A DNA stretch of 21,285 nt from Bacteroidales bacterium UBA1219 (GCA_002309295.1 DBXF01000025.1:22965-44249), one strand, 5' to 3'. Shown: positions 8,066 to 15,492, counted from the stretch's first letter. Notes: generated by a model not told the origin, from the sequence alone. Numbers and translations: made by a program.

Positions 8066-9160
8066 TCAGCTGTTGAATTTCAGATAAAAGACGTTCTCTT
8101 TGACGGCTTTCGACAGGCAGTCGGAGAATTTTTCGCCGTCTTTGTCCAAAAATTTGACCTCTATGGGCAAATAATAAATCGGCAGATGCGCTATTGATTG
8201 ATAATTAGAGCAATTGCTTAAACGCACAGCATCTTTTTCAGTGGTGAGGATGATTTTGTCTTCACCACTTATTTGTTGGAATCTGCTGGCTATCAGTTCA
8301 AAGTCGTTCTTTAAGAAATTGTGGTGGTCGGGGAAGGCCAGGTGCTCAACACTGGCGAAGGCGGAAAGCTTTTCCATAGCGGGTTTGGGATTGGCTATGC
8401 CGCTAACAAGAAGGACGTTTTTCAGCTCGTCGAGTTGCAGCTTGGGGAGTTCTTCGTTCAGAGGTATGGGATTTTTGTATTCGATGGAGGTGAAAAACAC
8501 GTGCTGGTACGGCTTGGCTTTTAGTTTTTGTGTGAAGGCGTACCTTTCGAGGGGGTTGATGTTTTCCGGTGTTTTAGTTATGATGATAATATTGGCGCGT
8601 CGAAACCCCTGTCGAAACTCGCGCAAATTGCCGAAAGGCAGCACAAAATCGTTGAAAAAAGGATTGCCGTACTCTGTGAGCAGGATGTTTACCGTGGGGT
8701 TCACGTAACGGTGCTGGAAAACATCGTCGAGGACTATGATTTGGGGCGGCTCAGGCATCGACATCAGTTTTTCGATGCCTTTGTTGCGGTTTTCGCAGAC
8801 GGTTACAAGCACATTGGGATTGCGTTTGTGGAGCATGTATGGCTCGTCGCCGATTTGGGCGGGGGTGGTGTCGGCACCGGCTTCCACAAAACCCTCGGTG
8901 TTGCGTTTGTAGCCACGGCTGAGGCAGGCCACACGGTAGTCGGTTTGTAGCATTTTCAACAGATAGTCGGCAAAGGGCGTCTTGCCCGCACCGCCAGCGC
9001 AGAGGTTGCCTACGCCTATGGTGGTTATTTTATGTGAGCGCTCCCTCAAAATGCCAAGATTGAAACAAAAGTTGCGAAAAGCCATCCCAAAGGCGTACCA
9101 TATTGTCAACGGGAACAATATCCACGCAAATATCTTTCTGATTTTCTGTTTGTTGCCCAT
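8066..9160 (-). CDS. lpxK: Tetraacyldisaccharide 4'-kinase (lipid A 4'-kinase)
   Basis: LpxK phosphorylates the 4' position of the tetraacyl-disaccharide lipid A precursor at the inner face of the inner membrane. The 364-residue length fits the family. A hydrophobic N-terminal segment (about 10-30) would dock to the membrane. The P-loop is GVGNLCAGGAGKTP (49-62), SRGYKR lies at 81-86, IGDEP at 103-107, and DDVFQHR (145-151) is the conserved catalytic-region motif. The presence of lpxK indicates an outer membrane with lipid A. It is monocistronic here: convergent with dnaB and separated from the ABC gene by a divergent spacer. Position 9158-9160 is the only reasonable ATG. Confidence 0.96.
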   Translation of the reverse strand: MGNKQKIRKIFAWILFPLTIWYAFGMAFRNFCFNLGILRERSHKITTIGVGNLCAGGAGKTPFADYLLKMLQTDYRVACLSRGYKRNTEGFVEAGADTTPAQIGDEPYMLHKRNPNVLVTVCENRNKGIEKLMSMPEPPQIIVLDDVFQHRYVNPTVNILLTEYGNPFFNDFVLPFGNLREFRQGFRRANIIIITKTPENINPLERYAFTQKLKAKPYQHVFFTSIEYKNPIPLNEELPKLQLDELKNVLLVSGIANPKPAMEKLSAFASVEHLAFPDHHNFLKNDFELIASRFQQISGEDKIILTTEKDAVRLSNCSNYQSIAHLPIYYLPIEVKFLDKDGEKFSDCLSKAVKENVFYLKFNS

Positions 9161-9186
9161 ATCGGTGATAGTTTTTTTTCTCGTTG

Positions 9187-9194
9187 CAAAGTTA
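9187..9194 (-). promoter_or_regulatory. Putative -7 promoter box for lpxK
   Basis: On the minus strand this reads TAACTTTG followed by C, a full TAnnTTTG match 26 bp upstream of the lpxK ATG, predicting a leader of about 20 nt. No -33 TTTG at proper spacing is visible. Confidence 0.5.
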
Positions 9195-9265
9195 CAAGTA
9201 GCCGTTGTTTTTTTTGTAAAAACACCAAAATAAATATAAACTGCATTTTGTTGAATATGGGGCGA

Positions 9266-9429
9266 GTTGATAATTGAAAATTGAAAGTTGAAAGTTGATA
9301 ATTAGGGTGCAGTATTCAGTTGTCAGTATTTAGTTCTCTGTTAAACAACTAAACATTTAAACAACTAAACATCTTCTCCTCACAGTTCCCTGATCACAGT
9401 TCACCAACAAATCACTAATCACTGTTTGA
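9266..9429. repeat. Mosaic array of 7-bp and 8-bp tandem words between lpxK and the ABC gene
   Basis: This part of the 297-bp divergent spacer (9161-9457) is built of short words. From 9266 to 9307 the units are GTTGATA, ATTGAAA and GTTGAAA variants. From 9308 to 9342 they become TTCAGTT/GTCAGTA-like, in the same 7-bp register. From 9343 to 9374 there are four 8-bp words alternating AAACAACT with AAACATTT or AAACATCT. From 9381 come CACAGTT, CCCTGAT, CACAGTT, CACCAAC, then AAATCAC and TAATCAC. The first family is the same as in the mrcA-lepA spacer. The rest of the spacer holds the lpxK promoter region (9161-9265) and the ABC promoter box (9441-9448). Confidence 0.85.
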
Positions 9430-9440
9430 AAAAAAAATCG

Positions 9441-9448
9441 TATCTTTG
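9441..9448 (+). promoter_or_regulatory. Putative -7 promoter box for the ABC ATPase gene
   Basis: The sequence TATCTTTG, followed by C, matches TAnnTTTG. It is only 9 bp from the preferred ATG at 9458, so a start of transcription about 7 bp downstream would give an almost leaderless mRNA. A run of A (9429-9437) precedes it. A TTTG at 9425-9428 is too close to be a standard -33 box. Confidence 0.55.
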
Positions 9449-9457
9449 CAGTTTGTT

Positions 9458-11176
9458 ATGCAGAAAATTCTCGACATAGAAAATCTTAGTGTGCAGTTCA
9501 CCACCGACGGCGTTCCACGCACGGTTGTGGACGGGGTTTCGTACTCCGTCGTCAAAGGTCGCACGCTCGGCATAGTGGGGGAGTCGGGTTCTGGCAAATC
9601 GGTGAGTTCCATGGCAATTTTGCAGCTGTTGCCCGAAAAAAACTGTCAGATAACCAACGGCAGAATCAACTACTATGTCTCCGAAAAGGAATCCATCGAC
9701 CTGCTTTCGCTCGACCGCCAGCAGATGGAGCTCTATCGCGGCAAGCACATATCCATGATTTTTCAGGAGCCTATGACCTCGCTCAACCCCGTACACAAGT
9801 GTGGGCGGCAGGTAATGGAGATGATACGCATACACGAAAAAGTTACCGAAAAGGAGGCTCGCGCCCGCACTCTGCAACTGTTCAACGAAGTGCAGCTGCC
9901 GCGTCCCGAAAAGATTTTCGACAGCTATCCGCATCAGATTTCGGGCGGACAGAAACAGCGCGTGATGATAGCCATGGCCCTGGCCTGCCACCCCGAAGTG
10001 CTTATCGCCGACGAGCCCACCACAGCCCTTGACGTTACGGTGCAGAAAGGTATTCTGGAACTTCTGCGCAAATTGCAGAAGGAGTACGGCATGGGCATAA
10101 TATTCATCACCCACGACCTCGGCGTGGTGGCGCAGATAGCCGACGACATTGCAGTGATGTACCACGGCAAAATTGTGGAATCGGGCACCAAAGAGGATGT
10201 TTTGTATCACCCACAACATCCATATACGCAGGGACTTATGGCTTGTAAGCCGCCTATGGACTCCCGTCCCAAACATCTCAACGTGGTTTCCGACTACCTG
10301 AGCGGCGATGTGCCGGCACCCGAATGTGAGACTTACGAAGAACGTACTCAGCGACTTACCGATATTTATTACGACAAAAAGCCTTTGCTCGAGGTGAAAA
10401 ATCTTTCCGTTACCTTTCCTTTGGAAAAGTCATGGACGGGCAAGGTGAAGAAAGCCCTCAATGCCGTGGACGGCGTGAGTTTCGAGGTGTACCGCGGCGA
10501 AACGCTCGGACTTGTGGGCGAGTCGGGATGCGGCAAGACAACGCTGGGCCGGGCCATACTGAATCTGATCGACGCCAGCTCGGGCAATGTGGTTTACAAC
10601 GGAGTGGAAATCAATAAGTTGTCGGCATCGAAAATGCGACAGCTGCGTCGCGAGATACAGATTATATTCCAAGACCCCTATTCGTCGCTGAATCCGCGAA
10701 TTACGGCCGGAGGCGCCATAATGGAGGTGCTTAAAACCCACCATATTGGCAAAAACAACGCCGAGCGGCGCGCTAAAACGCTGGATCTGATGCGCCACGT
10801 GGGGCTCGAAGAGTCGCATTTCGACCGCTATCCCCACGAATTTTCCGGCGGTCAGCGGCAACGTATATGCATAGCACGAACCCTAGCACTGAACCCCAAA
10901 CTTATTATCTGCGACGAGTCGGTGTCGGCTCTCGACGTGTCGGTGCAGGCACAGGTGCTCAACCTGCTCAACGACCTCAAACGCAGCTTCGGATTTACTT
11001 ATATTTTCATCTCGCACGACCTGTCGGTGGTGAAATTCCTCTCGGACCGTCTGCTGATAATGCAGAAAGGCCGCATAGTGGAGTCCGGCGACGCCGACGA
11101 GATTTACGAAAATCCCCAGCAGGATTACACCAAGCAACTTATAAACTCCATTCCCAAAATGGAAAAACCGCAATAG
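9458..11176 (+). CDS. Peptide-type ABC transporter, two fused ATP-binding domains
   Basis: The 572-residue protein carries two complete ATPase domains of the oligopeptide/dipeptide (Dpp/Opp, GsiA/YejF-like) subfamily. Domain 1 has Walker A GESGSGKS (41-48), signature ISGGQKQR (161-168), Walker B VLIADEP (181-187) and the H-loop His in ITHDL (217-221). The oligopeptide C-terminal element HPYTQGLMACKP follows at 254-265. Domain 2 has GESGCGKT (354-361), FSGGQRQR (462-469), LIICDES (482-488) and ISHDL (518-522). Both sites look competent. The frame opens at a TTG inside the promoter box (9446), but the ATG at 9458 starts the conserved region. No permease or binding-protein gene is adjacent, so the substrate is unknown. 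The next gene begins 2 bp after the stop and is probably co-transcribed. Confidence 0.92.
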   Translation: MQKILDIENLSVQFTTDGVPRTVVDGVSYSVVKGRTLGIVGESGSGKSVSSMAILQLLPEKNCQITNGRINYYVSEKESIDLLSLDRQQMELYRGKHISMIFQEPMTSLNPVHKCGRQVMEMIRIHEKVTEKEARARTLQLFNEVQLPRPEKIFDSYPHQISGGQKQRVMIAMALACHPEVLIADEPTTALDVTVQKGILELLRKLQKEYGMGIIFITHDLGVVAQIADDIAVMYHGKIVESGTKEDVLYHPQHPYTQGLMACKPPMDSRPKHLNVVSDYLSGDVPAPECETYEERTQRLTDIYYDKKPLLEVKNLSVTFPLEKSWTGKVKKALNAVDGVSFEVYRGETLGLVGESGCGKTTLGRAILNLIDASSGNVVYNGVEINKLSASKMRQLRREIQIIFQDPYSSLNPRITAGGAIMEVLKTHHIGKNNAERRAKTLDLMRHVGLEESHFDRYPHEFSGGQRQRICIARTLALNPKLIICDESVSALDVSVQAQVLNLLNDLKRSFGFTYIFISHDLSVVKFLSDRLLIMQKGRIVESGDADEIYENPQQDYTKQLINSIPKMEKPQ

Positions 11177-11178
11177 TT

Positions 11179-12480
11179 ATGAGAAATATCTTTTTTTCGG
11201 CCGCATGTGTCGTTTTTGTACTTTTCTCGACATCTGTCAAGGCTCAGCCCCCCGATGACAATCAGGAGAAATACGATACATTCCGTTCTCGCCTCAAATA
11301 CGGAATGATGCACTATTCCACCGACCCGAGCATACCTGGCACCAACCTGCCTATGGAGCGTTGCTATGAGAGCGGCGGCAAGATGGTGGGCTATTGGGCC
11401 GACGCCACCTGGTGGCAGGGACATTACGTGGCGGTGCTCGCAACGGAATATTATCTGAACAAACTGCACGGCGAAAGCAATGCCGCCACCCTCGACGAGT
11501 TGCGTATGGCTTTGGCCACCTACCACCGCCTCGACATTGAAGCCGAGCAGTGCTGGGGCTGCGACACTTTCTACACCCCCAACGGTTTCTACATCCGCGA
11601 CGATGTTGACCCCAACGACCTGCCGTTTTTTCATAATATCGATGTGATACACAGCGACTACCGTCATTGCGGCGATACCCTGAGCACCTCCAACACCCCC
11701 TCGCAGGACCAGGCCTGGGGCACGTACCTCGGCTTGGCGCTGACGTTGAAACTTGTCGACGACACGGCTATCCGCAGTCAGGCAAGGGAAATTGCCAAAC
11801 AAATGGTGAAAAGCATGCAGTATACCGACGCACGGGGACGTAAGAAATGGGCCGTGGTGAATCCCGTCAACGGCAATGTGGAACAGATAGAAGGCGACAT
11901 CAAATGGCTGAAATACGCCCATGCGCGCGTTGGGACGATACTCACTGGCGAGGATATGCATTTCGACCGCTCGGGCAACGCCTACTGGCGCATGATGTGG
12001 GACGTGGTGCAGAACAATGTGTTCCTCTCGAAGACGGGCAATTTCCGCTGGTACGGCATTATGGTGCTTTCCACGGTGATGAACGACGACGGCCGCGGCA
12101 CACGTCAATGCTACGACTGGCTGGTGGACAAATGCTACAGTCTGGCAAAGAAACGTCCCGACCTGCAGCAGCCGATGCTTTTCCCGCATCTGCCTCTGGC
12201 CAACGTGGTTCTGTACGGCTACAACGGCAAAAAAGCCGACACCGCCGCTGTTTATGTGAATATGCTCAACTCCGCTCCTTTGCGTGGGGCTGGCACTTTC
12301 ACCGTCAACGACAGCACTTACCGCACGCCTGCGCCATGGCATACACTGTCGCTGTTTTGTCCGTGGCACGACAAATCCACCGGCGATTTCAATATGATTG
12401 ACTACATGCTCCTGCACAACCTCTACCGCATTGTGTATGAGGAGCATCTGCCGGAGTACGAGGCATTCTGGAAGAATTGA
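11179..12480 (+). CDS. Exported protein of unknown function, probably helical-barrel fold
   Basis: I do not recognise the family with confidence. The ATG at 11179, 2 bp after the ABC gene, gives 433 residues with a clear signal peptide (about 1-23, hydrophobic stretch then SVKAQ). There is no lipobox and no T9SS C-terminal domain, so a periplasmic location is likely. The mature part is rich in predicted helices with repeating aromatic/Gly pairs: DATWWQGHYVAVLATEYYL, SQDQAWGTYLGLALTLKL, GRKKWAVVNPVNG, DGRGTRQCYDWL and PWHTLSLFCPWHDKS. This pattern resembles alpha/alpha-barrel proteins such as glycoside hydrolases or lyases, but I cannot name catalytic residues. CWGC (about 126-129 region) could form a disulphide. 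The same frame is open upstream to 10867 inside the ABC gene, but the signal peptide decides the start. Its stop is followed directly by a heptamer array. Confidence 0.85.
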   Translation: MRNIFFSAACVVFVLFSTSVKAQPPDDNQEKYDTFRSRLKYGMMHYSTDPSIPGTNLPMERCYESGGKMVGYWADATWWQGHYVAVLATEYYLNKLHGESNAATLDELRMALATYHRLDIEAEQCWGCDTFYTPNGFYIRDDVDPNDLPFFHNIDVIHSDYRHCGDTLSTSNTPSQDQAWGTYLGLALTLKLVDDTAIRSQAREIAKQMVKSMQYTDARGRKKWAVVNPVNGNVEQIEGDIKWLKYAHARVGTILTGEDMHFDRSGNAYWRMMWDVVQNNVFLSKTGNFRWYGIMVLSTVMNDDGRGTRQCYDWLVDKCYSLAKKRPDLQQPMLFPHLPLANVVLYGYNGKKADTAAVYVNMLNSAPLRGAGTFTVNDSTYRTPAPWHTLSLFCPWHDKSTGDFNMIDYMLLHNLYRIVYEEHLPEYEAFWKN

Positions 12481-12536
12481 AAGTAGTAGGTCAAAGGTCG
12501 CAGGTCGAAGGTCAAAGGTCGCAGGTCAGAGGTCTT
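12481..12536. repeat. AGGTCnn heptamer array directly after the stop codon
   Basis: Eight 7-bp units begin at the first base after the TGA of the exported-protein gene. The first unit is degenerate (AAGTAGT). The next seven are AGGTC plus two variable bases: AA, GC, GA, AA, GC, AG, TT. A related GTC-based array lies at 17773-17849. Confidence 0.92.
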
Positions 12537-12542
12537 TTGACC

Positions 12543-12574
12543 GATTCTCAGATTTTCCGATATTCAGATAAAAA
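12543..12574. repeat. GAT-initial octamer array
   Basis: Four 8-bp units, GATTCTCA, GATTTTCC, GATATTCA and the degenerate GATAAAAA, lie between the heptamer array and the terminator. The same word family flanks the other terminator at 15422-15461. Confidence 0.8.
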
Positions 12575-12575
12575 G

Positions 12576-12605
12576 AAAAAAAGCCGTGCGTTGCACGGCT
12601 TTTTT
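12576..12605. terminator. Bidirectional Rho-independent terminator
   Basis: A run of A leads into the stem AGCCGTGC (12582-12589), a GTT loop and the matching GCACGGCT (12593-12600), then six T. With A/T pairs the stem reaches about 14 bp. It sits between the convergent exported-protein and cargo genes and can serve both strands. Confidence 0.92.
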
Positions 12606-12610
12606 AACAG

Positions 12611-12638
12611 TTCCGAACTCCGAGTTCCGAGTTCCGAA
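12611..12638. repeat. TTCGGAA/CTCGGAA heptamer array directly after the stop codon
   Basis: On the minus strand, directly after the TAG of the first cargo gene, come four 7-bp units: TTCGGAA, CTCGGAA, CTCGGAG and TTCGGAA. A homologous array follows the second cargo gene at 15500-15527. Confidence 0.88.
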
Positions 12639-15167
12639 CTATCTCTTTATCAGTTTCTGAGTGGCTTTAACGCTGCCTGCGGCACGGAGTTGCACGAAGT
12701 ACATTCCTGCGGGCAGTGCGCTGATGTTCAGTGTGTTGTTGCCTTCGGCCACGGCGGTGCGGGCCACGGTCTTGCCGTAGATGTCGATAACCACAGCTTC
12801 GTTTACCTCGGTGCCTTGCAGAGCTATGTTAAGCACGTTGTTGGCGGGGTTGGGGTAGAGGCTGATGGTGCCTTCCTTGGCCTGGTCGATGCCGATGGGG
12901 TAGGTGTGGATGGTTCCGTCGGGGTGGAGATACCACAGTGCGCTGTTGTCGGCCTGTGCAATGCTAAATTTTTGGTAGTTGTTTGCTAACATGCTCGATG
13001 TGCCCCAAAGCACACGGCGGCCTTCGTAGTAGTTGGCCTTGTATTTGGAATCTGAATTGTCATAATAAGTAGGATAGATTTGAGCAACGTTAGAAGCTGT
13101 GAGGTTTTCGGTGATGTTCAGTGTTGAGGCGGAGTCGATGCAGAGGTAGTTGTTGGCGTCCATGGTGAAACCGGCACCGATGTTTATTGTTGAGTATTCG
13201 CTCCAGATGCCGGCGCAGTTTTGTGTGCTAAGGTTGGCGTTGCCGTTGGAGGAAAAGTTGGTGGAGAGGCGGTTGTTGCGCCAGTTGCCGCTTGTAAGGT
13301 TAAGTGTCGCATCATAGAAAAATACCGCATGACCCAACGTGTTGCCGGCCACGTTGGAGTTTTTCATTTCAAATGTAAAGTAGTCATTATTAATATCAAA
13401 AAGATAATTGCCTATTATACATTGTGAGATGTTGGTGTTTTCCATCGAAAGAGTGGAGTAATCATAGGTGATATAAAAGAGGTCGTCATTAATAACGGTA
13501 TCGTTCGAGATTTCGCAGTTGTGCATTGTAAGGTGTTTCGCAGAAAATGGTTGGCTAGTTAACTTAGAATTGCGTAATTTGAGGTTGTTAATGTATAAAT
13601 AGCTGTCGCGATGATTTCCGTCAAATAATACTTCGCTAGATTTTACACTGTCGAAAATAAAATAGTAGCTGCCGCCTTTTTCGCCGAAGGTGAGGATCCC
13701 GGGAATGTTAATTATGCTGTAGTATCCCGAAGATGGAGTTTTCAGGCGTATATCTTTTTGGTAGGGATATATTTCGGCAAAATAGGGGGTGATGTAGTGT
13801 GTACTAAAAGTGTAGTCTTCGGTAAGATAGTATTTGCCAATGCCTCCGGAGCGTGCCACGGCGGTGTCGAGGGTGGCAAGGGCGGTGCTTGGGGTAAGTC
13901 CGTTGCGGCTGTCGTTGCCGTTGATGCCATCTACATAATAAACTGGGATGTTGTTGATGCCTTCGACAACGAATTTATATCCTCCCAACTCCATGGTACT
14001 ATATGTGCTTAATACAATATAATATGTCGTTGAAGGGTTCACGTAGCTTGTCAATCGGCTGTCAAAAGAACCGTAAGGACAGTCGTCGGCTTCTTGTATA
14101 AGGTTTTTGTTGGCGTCGAGCAAAAACATATACATATCGGGGTATTCTTCAAGTACTTTTACATCAATAACATGCGTATTGGCTCCTGTCTGCACCCTAT
14201 AGCCTCTGGCATAGTGTCTGAAGCTGAATGGATGTGAAGACAACAGTGCGTCGGAGGCAACGAGGGTGTCGTTTGTTGTGTCGCCAATGTTTATGTTGCT
14301 GTATGTTAGTGTCTGGAAAGTCTCTATTGAAGTGGAGTTGATGGACATGGTGAACGGTTGGAACATGGCTGTGTCGTTGTCGTAATGGTCCATGGCCGAA
14401 GCTACAACAATGTTGTATGTGCCGGCAGTTGTTATTTCTGTAAGCAGATTGGTGGAATAAGTGCTGTAATCAACGAGGTTGTAGTTGTTGTCGAGGACGT
14501 AGAGGTTGCGGCCGTCGCGCGACACCATAACGGACAGAGCCGATGGCTGGAGCTGTACTCTATAGCCTACACAGTGCGGATATTGGCCATTTTGGAAATT
14601 TGTTATGCTGTCGAATACCATGGAAGAATTGTGCCCCAAAGTGTCGGTAAAAGTGGTGTTGATACTTTTGGTGGTGTAATTGAGCGAACTCAACGGCACT
14701 GCCGTGGCGGTGGCCAAATCGAGGGTGAATGCCAATGACGACGAAGGACGGCCGCTGGCATATTGCGAAACAATCAGATTGTATGTTCCGGCAGGGAGCT
14801 GACGTATTATTCTGCAGCCCATGCCTGTGCTGAAGAAATAGCTGTTGCCCCAGGCTAACTCGTTGTAGTTGGCGTCGAGCAGTAGCAGGTAGCTGTTGAA
14901 GTTTGTGGTGGATTTCAAAGTTATGTCGATTGCGGTGGCTTGCGACAGGATGAATGTGTAGCCCTTGCCCACTTTGCCGGGACGTATGTCCTTGAGCAAC
15001 TTGTCGGTATTGGTGAGTGTACCCGATGCGGTTACCGGCAGAGTGTTGGCGTTGATGTAGGTGTAACTGAGGTCGCGGGCGTACGCAGAGTCGCTCGGAC
15101 TTTGTGCCTTGGCGGAGAACACTCCTGCCATACAAAGCGCTACTAAAACTAATAATGTTTTTTTCAT
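12639..15167 (-). CDS. T9SS cargo protein A: three N-terminal repeat domains, beta-helix-like region, type A sorting domain
   Basis: This 842-residue secreted protein has a signal peptide (1-22, MKKTLLVLVALCMAG to AQ). Three related domains of about 120 residues follow (roughly 30-155, 156-278, 279-405). Each contains a GY-type strand, a LLDANYN/VLDNNYN/LLDANKN motif and an AGTYN-like strand, resembling pre-peptidase C-terminal (PPC-like) domains. At about 409 a YYVDGINGNDSRNGLTP motif opens a region like those starting right-handed parallel beta-helices in surface proteins. The last 77 residues (766-842, GTISLYPNPANNVLNI to ATQKLIKR) are a type A sorting domain, normally removed after T9SS export, with the cargo anchored to the surface or released. 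I see no catalytic motif, so an adhesin-like or structural role is possible. The next gene on this strand is a paralogue. Low-GC stretches lie in the middle. Confidence 0.88.
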   Translation of the reverse strand: MKKTLLVLVALCMAGVFSAKAQSPSDSAYARDLSYTYINANTLPVTASGTLTNTDKLLKDIRPGKVGKGYTFILSQATAIDITLKSTTNFNSYLLLLDANYNELAWGNSYFFSTGMGCRIIRQLPAGTYNLIVSQYASGRPSSSLAFTLDLATATAVPLSSLNYTTKSINTTFTDTLGHNSSMVFDSITNFQNGQYPHCVGYRVQLQPSALSVMVSRDGRNLYVLDNNYNLVDYSTYSTNLLTEITTAGTYNIVVASAMDHYDNDTAMFQPFTMSINSTSIETFQTLTYSNINIGDTTNDTLVASDALLSSHPFSFRHYARGYRVQTGANTHVIDVKVLEEYPDMYMFLLDANKNLIQEADDCPYGSFDSRLTSYVNPSTTYYIVLSTYSTMELGGYKFVVEGINNIPVYYVDGINGNDSRNGLTPSTALATLDTAVARSGGIGKYYLTEDYTFSTHYITPYFAEIYPYQKDIRLKTPSSGYYSIINIPGILTFGEKGGSYYFIFDSVKSSEVLFDGNHRDSYLYINNLKLRNSKLTSQPFSAKHLTMHNCEISNDTVINDDLFYITYDYSTLSMENTNISQCIIGNYLFDINNDYFTFEMKNSNVAGNTLGHAVFFYDATLNLTSGNWRNNRLSTNFSSNGNANLSTQNCAGIWSEYSTINIGAGFTMDANNYLCIDSASTLNITENLTASNVAQIYPTYYDNSDSKYKANYYEGRRVLWGTSSMLANNYQKFSIAQADNSALWYLHPDGTIHTYPIGIDQAKEGTISLYPNPANNVLNIALQGTEVNEAVVIDIYGKTVARTAVAEGNNTLNISALPAGMYFVQLRAAGSVKATQKLIKR

Positions 15168-15226
15168 GATAATACTGTGTTGGTTATTACTATTTTTATT
15201 TGTTTTTTCTCGTTGGAAAATTTTTG

Positions 15227-15234
15227 CAAATTTA
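15227..15234 (-). promoter_or_regulatory. Putative -7 promoter box of cargo gene A
   Basis: On the minus strand this reads TAAATTTG followed by C, 59 bp upstream of the ATG. The surrounding 120 bp is nearly identical to the leader of cargo gene B, including the same box. Conservation in both copies supports function, though no clear -33 box is seen. Confidence 0.65.
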
Positions 15235-15290
15235 CAACTTTTTGTTGAATAGTTGGGCGTTTATTTGTTAAATTGTTGATTTTTTTTTAA

Positions 15291-15318
15291 ATTGGTCGTC
15301 GGCCACTGGTCATTTGAA
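15291..15318. repeat. Short GTC-type heptamer array
   Basis: Four degenerate 7-bp units (ATTGGTC, GTCGGCC, ACTGGTC, ATTTGAA) follow a T-run, at the position matching the start of the 11-unit array at 17773-17849 upstream of cargo gene B. The 360-bp spacer 15168-15527 holds, in order, the cargo A leader and promoter, this array, octamers with two hairpins, a terminator and a heptamer array. Confidence 0.6.
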
Positions 15319-15335
15319 TGATTTTCAGATTGTGC

Positions 15336-15366
15336 GGTGGCTTCGACAGGCTCAGCCACCAGTGGG
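15336..15366. repeat. Hairpin module, copy 1
   Basis: Arms GGTGGCT (15336-15342) and AGCCACC (15354-15360) enclose the loop TCGACAGGCTC, followed by AGTGGG. It shares a 27-bp identical core, which starts two bases before the arm, with copy 2 located 55 bp downstream. Confidence 0.88.
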
Positions 15367-15390
15367 GATTGTCAGATTTTCAGATATTGC

Positions 15391-15421
15391 GGTGGCTTCG
15401 ACAGGCTCAGCCACCGCGGGG
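15391..15421. repeat. Hairpin module, copy 2
   Basis: The same core as copy 1, but the stem here extends to 9 bp: GCGGTGGCT (15389-15397) pairs with AGCCACCGC (15409-15417). It ends in GCGGGG before the octamers resume. Confidence 0.88.
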
Positions 15422-15462
15422 GATTTTCAGATTTTCGGATATTCCGATTATCAGATAGATAG

Positions 15463-15492
15463 AAAAAAAGCCGTGCAACGCACGGCTTTTTT
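15463..15492. terminator. Rho-independent terminator after cargo gene B
   Basis: A run of A (15463-15469), stem AGCCGTGC (15469-15476), loop AAC, matching GCACGGCT (15480-15487) and six T. The stem is identical to the terminator at 12576-12605, but the loop is its reverse complement. It can work on both strands, ending cargo B leftwards. Confidence 0.92.

Larger units (their letters stand above)
15320..15461. repeat. GAT-initial octamer array interrupted by two hairpin modules
   Basis: Octamers such as GATTTTCA, GATTGTCA, GATTTTCG, GATATTCC and GATTATCA occupy 15320-15335, 15367-15390 and 15422-15461. Each gap is filled by one 31-bp hairpin module (15336-15366 and 15391-15421). Each module follows a unit ending in TGC and is followed by GATTxTCA. 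Confidence 0.85.

Noticed and set aside
10867..11178. Upstream extension of the exported-protein frame into the ABC gene
   Set aside because: The extension overlaps the second ATPase domain in another frame; the signal peptide begins at the ATG at 11179, 2 bp after the ABC stop.
12477..12989. Plus-strand open frame of 170 codons running from the exported-protein stop into cargo A
   Set aside because: It crosses a heptamer array and a strong terminator, and then runs antisense to the conserved sorting domain.
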